A DNA stretch of 7,276 nucleotides, taken from positions 1-7,276 of the forward strand of contig SBAY01000289.1 of NCBI GenBank assembly GCA_005239945.1. Direction: 5' to 3'. The position numbers and the translations under genes are program-made. This stretch comes from Nitrospira sp. GTDB lineage: Bacteria; UBA9089; CG2-30-40-21; SBAY01. Under the pieces are notes generated by a model. That model saw only the letters and a program-made list of their open reading frames with translations. It was not told the DNA's origin and did no database searches. Numbering within the stretch: position 1 is the first letter of the stretch; each line of letters opens with the position of its first letter. This document shows, piece by piece, positions 1-6,027 of the stretch.

Positions 1-335
1 ATGGTGTTGTTGGTGATGGCGGGATTTGAGTAGTAATAGCAGTAGATGCCATAGCTGCTATTCCCTGATATGGTGTTGTTGGTGATGGCAGGATTTGAGT
101 AGTAATAGCAGTAGATGCCATTGCTGTTCCCTGATATGGTGTTGTTGGTGATAATGGGAGAGGAGGAATTGCAGTTGATGCCATAGCTATTCCATGATAT
201 GGTGTTGTTGGTGATGGCAGGATTTGAGGAGGAAGAGCAAGAGATGCCATAGCTGTTGTTCCCTGATATGGTGTTGTTGGTGATGGCAGGGGAGGAGGAA
301 TTGCAGTTGATGCCATAGCTATTCCCTGATATAGC
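1..335 (-). repeat. Tandem in-frame DNA repeats encoding beta-helix rungs
   Basis: The motif atggtgttgttggtgat (plus strand) recurs at 1, 70, 136, 199 and 268, with a diverged copy at 331. Spacings are 69, 66, 63, 69 and 63 bases, all multiples of three, giving rungs of 23, 22, 21, 23 and 21 residues. The first two units are almost identical except for a three-base indel. Near-identity at the DNA level, not only the protein level, points to recent tandem duplication. The array continues past the left edge. Confidence 0.9.
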
Positions 336-839
336 ATTGCTGGTAATAGTAGGGCTGCCATTACTGCAAAATATCCCACAGCCATTAGGCAAATTACCTG
401 TTGCCCCTGTAATAGTAAAATTTGATATTGAGGCATTATTAGTAGCTGTGCCATCAAAACACACCGTACTTCTATTGCTAATTCCTGCTGTAGTGATTGT
501 GGTAGAATTGCTTCCTGCACCAACAAGGGCAATCCCTTTGTTGATATAAACCGCTTCGGTATATGTCCCGGCAGCAACAAATATCGTGCCACCTTCTGGG
601 CAGGTATTTATCCCTGCCTGGATGGTATGCTTTGGCCCAATAGGGCTTGTCCCTACAGTTGGACTTGACCCATCGTAATCGTCATTTCCACTAACTGCAT
701 CAACATAATATACAGTAGTTGCCCAGGATTGTGGAATTAACACCAATTCACTTAGAACAAATACACCCAATATCAATATGAAATTGACAAACCGACAACA
801 TGGCAACTTATTTCCTTGTTCCCGTATTCTCCTTCTCAT
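1..839 (-). CDS. Secreted right-handed beta-helix repeat protein, 5' part (runs off the left edge)
   Basis: The frame is open for 279 codons from ATG 839 to the window edge, so the C-terminus is missing. A purine-rich ribosome site (GGAAGAGAGGG) lies just upstream. Residues 1-41 look like a signal peptide: basic start (MRRRIREQGNK), a hydrophobic stretch around residues 21-36, then QSWA before the mature part. Residues about 43-110 match the usual opening of DUF1565/NosD-like beta-helix proteins: YYVDAVSGNDDYDG, GPKHTIQAGI, then GTIFVAAGTY. From about residue 130, rungs of 21-23 residues repeat with the core NPAITNNTISGNSYGI, rich in Asn, Ser and Ile and including a Cys per rung. Such parallel beta-helix (PbH1) folds occur in surface or exported carbohydrate-active enzymes, adhesins and NosD-like proteins; which activity applies cannot be told without the C-terminus. 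The gene is separated from efp by about 800 bases, so it is probably its own unit. Confidence 0.88.
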   Translation of the reverse strand, partial: MRRRIREQGNKLPCCRFVNFILILGVFVLSELVLIPQSWATTVYYVDAVSGNDDYDGSSPTVGTSPIGPKHTIQAGINTCPEGGTIFVAAGTYTEAVYINKGIALVGAGSNSTTITTAGISNRSTVCFDGTATNNASISNFTITGATGNLPNGCGIFCSNGSPTITSNAISGNSYGINCNSSSPAITNNTISGNNSYGISCSSSSNPAITNNTISWNSYGINCNSSSPIITNNTISGNSNGIYCYYYSNPAITNNTISGNSSYGIYCYYYSNPAITNNT

Positions 840-977
840 CCCACTTTCCCTCTCTTCCTATTCTAATTAAACCTTCTGCAAAACTCACAACCTATTGACA
901 TTTCAATAAGTTATGTAATTATTTTTCTTGACTTTTCCTCCATATTCTAACCCTATTCCTTTACACACATTTTTTCA

Positions 978-1054
978 GCCACAAAAACACAAAGACACTA
1001 AATTTCACTAAAAATTTCCTTTTGTGGAATTTTGTGTTTTAGTGATTTTGTGGC
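978..1054. repeat. Fold-back repeat of the gccacaaa / cactaaa type
   Basis: Outer arms are gccacaaa (978-985) and tttgtggc (1047-1054). Nested inside are tcactaaaa (1005-1013) and ttttagtga (1037-1045), a perfect nine-base inverted repeat. The left half also carries direct repeats of cactaaa. The result is one long AT-rich hairpin upstream of the beta-helix gene. No T-run follows on either strand in a position expected for an intrinsic terminator, so an interspersed repeat is more likely. Confidence 0.7.
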
Positions 1055-1194
1055 ATATCTTTCCTTTCTTTAATATTACATTATATTACAAGAGAAGCAA
1101 AAAGTCAACAAAAAATTTTTGTTTTCTGTAATCCTTGTAGTTATCAGATGAAGGTAAGGAAAATCGGTAGTAAATAACCATAGACAAACCGAAA

Positions 1195-1309
1195 GTTCCA
1201 TAGGAACGACATATTGGTAGAAACCGTAGGAATGATATAATGTTAAACCGATTAAATTTTAAATATATCAAGCCTACGGCATTTATGCTTGTGTCTTTCC
1301 CTATGGGAC
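1195..1309. repeat. 115-bp fold-back element with about 45-base imperfect inverted arms
   Basis: The left arm (1195-1239) aligns with the reverse complement of the right arm (1264-1309). The best-matched blocks are CCATAGG near the tips (1198-1204 against 1299-1305), GACA, then CCGTAGG (1224-1230 against 1273-1279) and TGATATA (1233-1239 against 1264-1270). The loop is 24 bases. Two short palindromes mark the outer ends: gttccataggaac (1195-1207) and tccctatggga (1298-1308). It contains no plausible gene. It looks like a miniature inverted-repeat element or a structured repeat; no target duplication was evident. Confidence 0.75.
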
Positions 1310-1413
1310 ATGTATTGGACATTTTTCATTGGATAGTTCCTTATTTGCTTCCTCTCTACTTGTGGGTAAGGGTAAGTTTATTAAGGGGGAAGGGAAAAAA
1401 TAGATTAATCACG

Positions 1414-1488
1414 AAGGCACAAAAACTCTAAGAAACTAAAAATATAGGTAGAGCAGGTTAAATTTTTGTGCCTTATAGCACTTCTTAG
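1414..1488. repeat. Inverted repeat pair aaggcacaaaaa and ctaagaa
   Basis: A perfect 12-base inverted repeat, aaggcacaaaaa (1414-1425) and tttttgtgcctt (1463-1474), is accompanied by a second pair, ctaagaa (1428-1434) and ttcttag (1482-1488). The order of the arms means the two stems cross and do not nest, so they cannot form together as a simple hairpin. The element lies downstream of efp. Its left arm (cacgaaggcacaaaaac) resembles the cacaaaaacacaaag string at 979-993. Confidence 0.6.
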
Positions 1489-1635
1489 TCAAAATTTAAC
1501 ATAGAATACTTATTAACTGTAAACTGTAAAATAAAAAATGATAATTCAGTTTTACCTTACCCATTCATTTTACAATTAAAAAGCATAGGTTGAAAAAATG
1601 ACAAATTTTGATTAATAACCGCTATATCTACCTTC

Positions 1636-2196
1636 CTACCTAACCCTCTCTATATACTCCTCTGTGCGGGTATCGATTTTAAGGATTTCGCCTTCTTCTA
1701 CAAACAAAGGCACCGCAACCTTTAATCCTGTTTCTAATTCTGCCTGTTTAGTTGCTCCTGAAACGGTATTTCCTTTAAAACCAGGTTCAGTGGTGACAAC
1801 CTTTAATTCTATAGTTACCGGTAACTCGACACCAATTATCTTTTCATCATGGAACAGAATAGTCACCTCCATATTTTCTTTCAGATAATTGACATTACTA
1901 CCTAACATTTCTTTTGAGATGCCGAATTGTTCATAAGACTCGGTATCCATAAAGTTGTAATTACTTCCATCCTGATAAAGATATTGCATAGGTTTACGCG
2001 TTATCCGAACCAACTGGAATTTTTCCTCAGGTCTGACTGTTTTGTCTAAAATTGCCCCGGTATCAAAATTTTTTAATTTTAGGCGGACAAACGCTCCACC
2101 TTTACCTGGTTTGATATGTTGGAATTCCGTACAGGAAAAAATCTGTCCATCCAATTCAATAGTCATTCCCGGTCTTAAATTATTGGCTACTATCAT
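1636..2196 (-). CDS. efp: Elongation factor P
   Basis: EF-P binds between the P and E sites of the ribosome and helps peptide bonds form at proline stretches. The 186-residue length is normal for the family. The N-terminal KOW-like domain (about 1-60) carries the loop HIKPGKGGAF, with Lys32 at the tip position that is post-translationally modified in other bacteria. The OB domain spans about 67-127. The C-terminal OB domain carries the family motif EPGFKGNTVSGATKQAELET, followed by VPLFVEEGE and the terminal IDTRTEEYIERVR. A GGAG ribosome site lies 11 bases before ATG 2196. Which enzyme modifies Lys32 cannot be told from this window; no epmA, epmB or ymfI-like gene is present. In many bacteria efp lies directly next to pepP; here about 2.7 kb separates them. 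Confidence 0.97.
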   Translation of the reverse strand: MIVANNLRPGMTIELDGQIFSCTEFQHIKPGKGGAFVRLKLKNFDTGAILDKTVRPEEKFQLVRITRKPMQYLYQDGSNYNFMDTESYEQFGISKEMLGSNVNYLKENMEVTILFHDEKIIGVELPVTIELKVVTTEPGFKGNTVSGATKQAELETGLKVAVPLFVEEGEILKIDTRTEEYIERVR

Positions 2197-2260
2197 TTTG
2201 TTTTTACTCCTTTTTTATAATCGTTGCGGTATTAGTTTTTCTGATGTAATGGAATGAGCC

Positions 2261-2616
2261 GTAATGCCTCAGTTATTTGGGGAAAATACAGGTAGATTTT
2301 TTAACGCAGAGCACACAGAGATTACGCAGAGTTCGCAGAAATTAAGATTTCTCTTTGCTTTTCTCTGCGTTCTCTGTGGATTCTCTGCGACCTCTGCGTG
2401 AATTCTCCCTCCCGTTAACTGAGCAATTACCATACCACAATTCACTGACCCATTACTTACAGTCCCATGTGTCCATTTACCTACATCAGGATTATTTGGT
2501 ATTTCTACCTCTGTATCAAATACCCTTTCCCCTGATTATTGTGTATATTTATATTTTAACATTTTTCGTTAAATTTGTAAAGATTAATTTTTTACCATGC
2601 GTAATTCCTCAGTTAT
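2261..2616. repeat. Direct repeat gta-aTk-cctcagttat flanking the cgcagag hairpin
   Basis: gtaatgcctcagttat (2261-2276) and gtaattcctcagttat (2601-2616) match at 15 of 16 bases in the same orientation, about 340 bases apart, with the cgcagag hairpin between them. A shorter relative, taatgcctcag, occurs near 3290. They could be parts of a larger interspersed repeat, or the ends of an inserted block. Confidence 0.45.
2301..2402. repeat. Fold-back repeat built of cgcagag units
   Basis: The left arm (2301-2340) is a string of cgcagag-like words: acgcagag, cacacagag, attacgcagag, ttcgcag. The right arm (about 2350-2402), read in reverse complement, gives cacgcagag, gtcgcagag, aatccacagag, aacgcagag. 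Both arms share the same unit lengths in the same order (9, 9, 11, 9), so they form one long imperfect hairpin. It sits about 100 bases upstream of efp. No terminator-like T-run is attached. Confidence 0.75.
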
Positions 2617-2641
2617 CAGTTGGAAAAGATTATGTTTAGTG

Positions 2642-2713
2642 GGATTCGGGAAAAGCCCTCCTTGAACCCAAATTTTTATCTGTCAAAGGTGCTACCTCCT
2701 TTTCCCGAATTCC
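2642..2713. repeat. Inverted repeat with attcgggaaaag arms
   Basis: ggattcgggaaaag (2642-2655) pairs with cttttcccgaattcc (2699-2713) with a single-base bulge; 12 bases (attcgggaaaag) match perfectly. Further short words (ggatcccgaaccccgg) follow to 2729 and repeat parts of the arm. The element lies downstream of the membrane-protein gene at 2795, but no T-run follows in that direction, so a repeat element is the simpler reading. Confidence 0.6.
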
Positions 2714-2794
2714 GGATCCCGAACCCCGGACAATAACACCTTTTTACAATTGATAACTGGTATAATACCTTTATTCTCTATTAATAAAAAAACA

Positions 2795-3250
2795 TTAATA
2801 AAAAACATTGAGATTATCCAGACTACCTGGCATATAGGTAGTATCTATGGATGTGGTCATCGTGATCTTTATAATTTTAATTTTGGATACTGCTTGATTT
2901 ATTTTAATTCGCTCAACAAAATAGAACCCACTAAATAAGGACGCCCCAATAGAAATAATTATAAGCCCTTTTTTTGTATCCGACCATTTCAAGACCTTTG
3001 TTTTGAATATAAGACCTATCACGAATGAAATAGCCAATGCGACAAGTCCTCCGAAAATAACAGCGATACCGTACACTACATCTGGTAGCGAATCTCCGCG
3101 AGAGATTGCTCCAATAGTCAAATAGATCCAGAGGGATAAAGCCGCCGACAATACAGTTGCAATAAAAGAGTTTCTGATTACCATGTGTCCTACTGCCCCT
3201 ACGATTGTACTTATGCTCAGCAGTAAAATTAAAAATAACTTTTCAGTCAT
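2795..3250 (-). CDS. Small four-helix membrane protein of unknown function
   Basis: I do not recognise this family. The 151-residue protein has four hydrophobic segments at about residues 4-24, 29-49, 58-82 and 95-112. A basic, Lys/Ile-rich tail (113-151) follows and ends in VFY. ATG 3250 is chosen because a full GGAGGT ribosome site (3255-3260) lies four bases before it; an upstream ATG at 3262 would place that site inside the coding region. There is no zinc-binding or catalytic signature. It follows the zinc-ribbon membrane protein gene after 151 bases, so the two may or may not share a transcript. The protein-like helix pattern and good ribosome site make it a likely real gene. Confidence 0.7.
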   Translation of the reverse strand: MTEKLFLILLLSISTIVGAVGHMVIRNSFIATVLSAALSLWIYLTIGAISRGDSLPDVVYGIAVIFGGLVALAISFVIGLIFKTKVLKWSDTKKGLIIISIGASLFSGFYFVERIKINQAVSKIKIIKITMTTSIDTTYMPGSLDNLNVFY

Positions 3251-3401
3251 ACATACCTCCATCTAACGATAAAAATAACCAGCTCCATCTAATGCCTCAG
3301 GACTTTTTAATTTAGGAATGGTTCAAGGTAAGATTGGTAAGATTAGGGTTAAATCTTGAAAGTAGAATTAACTTAACAAAATAAAAAGACCGAAAGTGTA
3401 G

Positions 3402-4283
3402 TTAATTCTGTTTTCGAGGTCTGGCACCATCTCTGCCCTCTTTCAAATATCTAGCGACTAACAATACTAAACACGGAATCACAAAGGCAAAAAGAATAAA
3501 GAGGTTTACGATTAAATCAAAGTTTAAATTTAAACCCTGGGCTATCTTTACCAGATCTCCTGTGGTACAGCTATCAAAAAGTACCCCACTTATATAGTCA
3601 TCTCTAAACGACTCATCTGTCTTTAATTTGATAAAATATACCAGTTCTCCAATTACCAAAAAACCTCCTAATCCTCCCCATAATAGTCCCTCAACTTTCT
3701 TTTCCTCCCAAACCCCTCTTGTCAAAAATAGCCCGGCAATAAAAGCCGTAGAGAGATGTCCACCAGCAGAAATAAACACATCTTTCAAATAGGTAAAAGC
3801 CAATAGGCTATATAAAAAGATAACTACTATTCCTGCTGGAATTACACCTTTTTCTTTTCTAAAAATTATGGTTAAACTTAAAAAAACAACAACTACCGTT
3901 ATTGGAAACAATATAGTGTCTGGAAATTGAAATGTTATTCCTCCAAAGAGACTAAAAGCAGGAATGGCGAGATTACCAAATATAAGACCTGCTATTGTAT
4001 GCCCTATCTCGTGAGTAAAGAATACAGCGAAGGTATAGACAAAGATACAATATAATACCCAAATCTTTGTAGTCAAAAAATACAAGAGAGAGCCGATTAA
4101 AAAGGATTCTGCTATTAGAAAAAGTTTTGGGTAGTTCTCTTTTATTCTGTAATAGAGATTCTTTTCTGGCTGTGGTAGACTAATTGGCTTTTTCTCGGAT
4201 TTTTCCTTTTTGAAGACAAGTCCGCATAGATTACAACATAAAACATCTTCTATATTTTCATACCCACACTTTGGACACTTCAT
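3402..4283 (-). CDS. Zinc-ribbon membrane protein with HEIGH motif, M50-like metalloprotease candidate
   Basis: The 293-residue protein opens with a zinc ribbon (Cys3, Cys6, Cys17, Cys20: CPKCG and CNLCG, with an extra Cys16). A charged linker (25-50) and about seven or eight membrane segments follow: roughly 54-71, 73-90, 96-113, 120-140, 147-165, 169-187, 201-220 and 255-277. HEIGH (91-95) at the end of the second hydrophobic segment fits the HExxH zinc site of intramembrane site-2 (M50) proteases. The usual second M50 motif (NPDG or LDGG) is not visible. AGGH (173-176) in a later helix might supply a ligand, but this is inference. The ribosome site is GGGGA just before ATG 4283. It may be a proteolytically active M50 relative or an inactive one. 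The zinc-ribbon spacing is identical to that of the neighbouring truncated gene. Confidence 0.72.
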   Translation of the reverse strand: MKCPKCGYENIEDVLCCNLCGLVFKKEKSEKKPISLPQPEKNLYYRIKENYPKLFLIAESFLIGSLLYFLTTKIWVLYCIFVYTFAVFFTHEIGHTIAGLIFGNLAIPAFSLFGGITFQFPDTILFPITVVVVFLSLTIIFRKEKGVIPAGIVVIFLYSLLAFTYLKDVFISAGGHLSTAFIAGLFLTRGVWEEKKVEGLLWGGLGGFLVIGELVYFIKLKTDESFRDDYISGVLFDSCTTGDLVKIAQGLNLNFDLIVNLFILFAFVIPCLVLLVARYLKEGRDGARPRKQN

Positions 4284-4297
4284 TTTTCCCCACTAAC

Positions 4298-4449
4298 TAG
4301 TGCCTCTTCAAGATTGAACTAGTGGGTAGAAGATGTAAAGACAAGGTTAAGGTTGAGGTTAAAATTGAGAAGGAGAAGGAAGGATTTTCCTCGATCTTCT
4401 TAACCTTAACCTTACCCAGCAAATTAATCTTGAAGATGAAGATGCACTA
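4298..4449. repeat. 152-bp fold-back element with ggttaagg core, between two zinc-ribbon genes
   Basis: Three nested inverted blocks line up. Outer: tagtgc (4298-4303) with gcacta (4444-4449). Middle: tcttcaagatt (4305-4315) with aatcttgaaga (4426-4436), followed inward by tgggta on one side and its complement tacccag on the other. Inner: aaggttaaggtt (4343-4354) with aaccttaacctt (4402-4413). The right arm has an extra six bases (tcttca repeat). It ends the truncated TPM reading frame and lies only 14 bases from the start of the next gene. No target duplication was seen. Confidence 0.75.
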
Positions 4450-4657
4450 CATTACCTGTTTTGTTATAAATATTACTAATATATTCCTCCATCTCTTTTT
4501 TTAAACCTTCGGGAATCACGCTGGCAAAATCATTTACATAACCTGATGGTTTGGGAATTTCTTTAAAAAGTTTATCCCACGCCTGTATGTCAAATCCACA
4601 ACCTTCACAACTACCTATCTTATCAGAAATCTCTGCTTTACACTTTGGGCATTTCAT
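4424..4657 (-). pseudogene. Truncated zinc-ribbon/TPM-domain gene
   Basis: The first 21 residues form a zinc ribbon (Cys3, Cys6, Cys17, Cys20). Residues about 34-68 match the opening of a TPM domain (YgcG / TPM_phosphatase family): PKPSGYVNDFASVIPEGLKK, then EEYISNIYNKTGN. A normal TPM domain runs on for about 80 more residues and is usually followed by a membrane helix; here only VVHLHLQD and a stop follow. Those last codons lie entirely within the right arm of the fold-back element at 4298-4449, so the frame appears cut by that element. No remainder of the domain is found between the element and the next gene. The start has a good AGGAG ribosome site six bases before ATG 4657. It is probably a remnant, though a short zinc-ribbon peptide could still be made. 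Confidence 0.65.
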
Positions 4658-4806
4658 AAAATTCTCCTTTTAAAAACTTCGATAATGTCAAAAACTTTTA
4701 CCTGAATTTATCTTAACTCACTATGTTTTTAGGTATTCATGTAAATTTGGCTTCCCTCCCCATTTTTACGATTAAATGGGAAAAAGTAAATTGGCTTCAC
4801 CGACCC

Positions 4807-4867
4807 AAAAAAGTAAGGAACTAAGGAACAAGTTATCCTGCTTCTTGAATCTTGCTCCTTGTTCCTT
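4807..4867 (-). terminator. Possible intrinsic terminator after pepP (ggaacaag hairpin)
   Basis: aaggaacaag (4823-4832) and cttgttcctt (4858-4867) form a perfect 10-base stem starting 16 bases after the pepP stop. On the minus strand a run of six T (4807-4812) follows the stem after about ten bases. The 25-base loop and the gap before the T-run make it a weak terminator. The loop contains further caaggagcaag-like words, so it could equally be another fold-back repeat. Confidence 0.45.
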
Positions 4868-4882
4868 TTATCCGAGAGACTT

Positions 4883-5986
4883 CTATAGCACCATCAATTC
4901 CTTCGACACCTTATCGATTAACACCTTATGCCCCTTATCTGTAACCAGCACTGTATCTTCGATTCTCACCCCACCAAAGGATGGGATATAAACCCCTGGC
5001 TCAATGGTTACTACCATCCCTGGTTTTACTGTACCTCTATTTGAATGTCCTACCTTTGGTAACTCATGAACCTCAAGCCCTACCCCATGTCCTAAGCTAT
5101 GTCTAAAGAACCGTTTTAGTCCATTTTTTCCAATTTGCTCGGTGGCAATTTTATTTAATTGAGCAAATTTTATCCCGGGATTCAAGTTTTTTAATGTCTC
5201 CTCCTGGGCATTTTTAACGGTGTTATAAACTAATTTTTGTCTATGCGTTGGGTTGCCAAGGAGCAATGTCCGACTTAAATCACAATTATATCCTTTGTAT
5301 CTTGCTCCCCAATCAAATAAAATAAAATCACCCCGTGCCAATTTTTTATGAGACGGTTTTCCGTGAGGCAGACTTGAATGTCGCCCTGAGAGAACAATCG
5401 TCTCAAAGGCTATTTCCCCACCCTTTTTCTTGATTAAATACTCCAATTCTATGGCCAGATCATATTCACTCACACCCTCTTTTATAAATGGTAACAGGAC
5501 TTTAAAGGCGTCCTCAGCTATCTGAGCGGCATGTTTTATCTTGTGTATCTCATCCTCATCCTTGATTAATCGTAATTTCTGCACCAACCCATAAGTTGGG
5601 ACTAATTCTATAAATGATAATTCTTTAAGTAATTCTTGATACTGGTCATAAGTCAAAGAGTTAGTTTCTAATCCTAAATTTTTAAGTCCTTGTTTTTGCA
5701 GGAGTCTCTTTAATGTTTTAATTAACCCCTTTTCTTCTCTAACCAACACAAAACCATTTTTTATTTCCTTTTCCAGGTTTAAAACCTGTTTCAGGTTTAA
5801 AACCTGTTGAGCCTGCTCGAGGTATCTTGAATCCGTAATAAAATAATTTTCTTTGGCGGTTAATAATATATCAGCCGAAGAGCCGGTAAATCCACTTAGA
5901 TATTGGACATTGGTTATATTGGAGACCAATAAACCGTCTAATTTTTTCCTGGATAATATCTTTTGTAATTTATTAATTCTGTCCAT
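4883..5986 (-). CDS. pepP: Xaa-Pro aminopeptidase (M24 family, aminopeptidase P type)
   Basis: It is a cytoplasmic dimetal enzyme that removes N-terminal residues before proline. Numbered from ATG 5986 (367 residues), the N-terminal creatinase-like domain (1-130) carries GLLVSNITNVQYLSGFTGSS and ITDSRYLEQA. The pita-bread catalytic domain follows from about 145. All five metal ligands are visible: Asp225 (FDWGA), Asp236 (CDLSRT), His300 (GHGVG), Glu329 (TIEPG) and Glu343 (RIEDT). The substrate-site His208 (LPHG) and His307 (VHELP) are also present. ATG 5986 is preferred because family members start near DRINKLQKIL; a TTG at 6031 overlaps the toxin gene's stop by four bases and would add 15 unmatched residues. 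Neither start has a strong ribosome site. Residues 61-71 contain an unusual duplication, QVLNLKQVLNL. Family members are hard to split between PepP and PepQ (prolidase) by eye. Confidence 0.93.
   Translation of the reverse strand: MDRINKLQKILSRKKLDGLLVSNITNVQYLSGFTGSSADILLTAKENYFITDSRYLEQAQQVLNLKQVLNLEKEIKNGFVLVREEKGLIKTLKRLLQKQGLKNLGLETNSLTYDQYQELLKELSFIELVPTYGLVQKLRLIKDEDEIHKIKHAAQIAEDAFKVLLPFIKEGVSEYDLAIELEYLIKKKGGEIAFETIVLSGRHSSLPHGKPSHKKLARGDFILFDWGARYKGYNCDLSRTLLLGNPTHRQKLVYNTVKNAQEETLKNLNPGIKFAQLNKIATEQIGKNGLKRFFRHSLGHGVGLEVHELPKVGHSNRGTVKPGMVVTIEPGVYIPSFGGVRIEDTVLVTDKGHKVLIDKVSKELMVL
5774..5806 (-). repeat. Palindromic 15-base duplication inside pepP
   Basis: caggtttaaaacctg occurs at 5774-5788 and again at 5792-5806, an 18-base period. 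Each copy is a perfect palindrome (seven-base arms around one base), and the junction aacctg-ttt-caggtt is a third. In the protein it encodes QVLNL-K-QVLNL, in frame, in the linker after ITDSRYLEQA. The length keeps the frame, so the enzyme should survive. Confidence 0.8.
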
Positions 5987-6027
5987 AGTCAAATAACTTC
6001 TTATGAAACAGATTTCCTTTTCTTGTT

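Larger units (their letters stand above)
840..1635. other. 796-base gap holding three fold-back repeats, no convincing gene
   Basis: This stretch separates efp from the beta-helix gene. It holds three separate inverted repeats (978-1054, 1195-1309, 1414-1488), listed individually. Two overlapping opposite-strand open frames (1086-1322 and 1240-1431) run through the middle fold-back and have no recognisable protein features, so I do not call them. A small palindrome (tattga-catt-tcaata) lies near 893-908, upstream of the beta-helix gene. I see no clear promoter for that gene and no clear terminator for efp. Confidence 0.6.
2197..2794. other. 598-base gap upstream of efp holding repeats, no convincing gene
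   Basis: This stretch contains the cgcagag hairpin (2301-2402), the attcggg inverted repeat (2642-2713), a dispersed 16-base direct repeat (2261-2276 and 2601-2616) and a small AT-rich palindrome, tttaac (2555-2560) with gttaaa (2568-2573). An open frame on the plus strand at 2355-2639 runs through the hairpin and has no protein-like features. I found no good sigma70 promoter for efp within the 100 bases before its start. Confidence 0.55.

Noticed and set aside
1..335. Possible CRISPR array
   Set aside because: Repeat spacings are 63-69 bases and always multiples of three, the units continue an open coding frame, and there are no unique spacers. It is a protein repeat.
337..549. Open frame on the plus strand
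   Set aside because: It lies antisense to the beta-helix gene, and its hydrophobic composition mirrors the repeats on the other strand.
865..890. Sigma54-like promoter upstream of the beta-helix gene
   Set aside because: GG and GC elements are visible on the minus strand, but their spacing is 11 rather than 10 bases and the surrounding consensus is poor.
1086..1431. Two overlapping opposite-strand open frames (1086-1322 minus, 1240-1431 plus)
   Set aside because: Both run through the fold-back at 1195-1309, have no ribosome site of note and no recognisable protein pattern.
2355..2639. Open frame of 94 codons on the plus strand
   Set aside because: Its start is inside the cgcagag hairpin and the rest crosses low-complexity and repeat sequence.
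3364..3409. Terminator for the zinc-ribbon membrane protein gene
   Set aside because: agaattaact and agttaattct form a 10-base AT-only stem overlapping the stop codon, but the loop is 26 bases and no T-run follows the stem.
4322..4504. Open frame on the plus strand
   Set aside because: It is largely made of the ggttaagg fold-back element and antisense to the truncated TPM gene.
4680..4690. TTGACA -35 box upstream of the truncated TPM gene
   Set aside because: The hexamer is perfect on the minus strand, but nothing resembling a -10 box lies at 16-18 bases; that position falls on the ribosome site.
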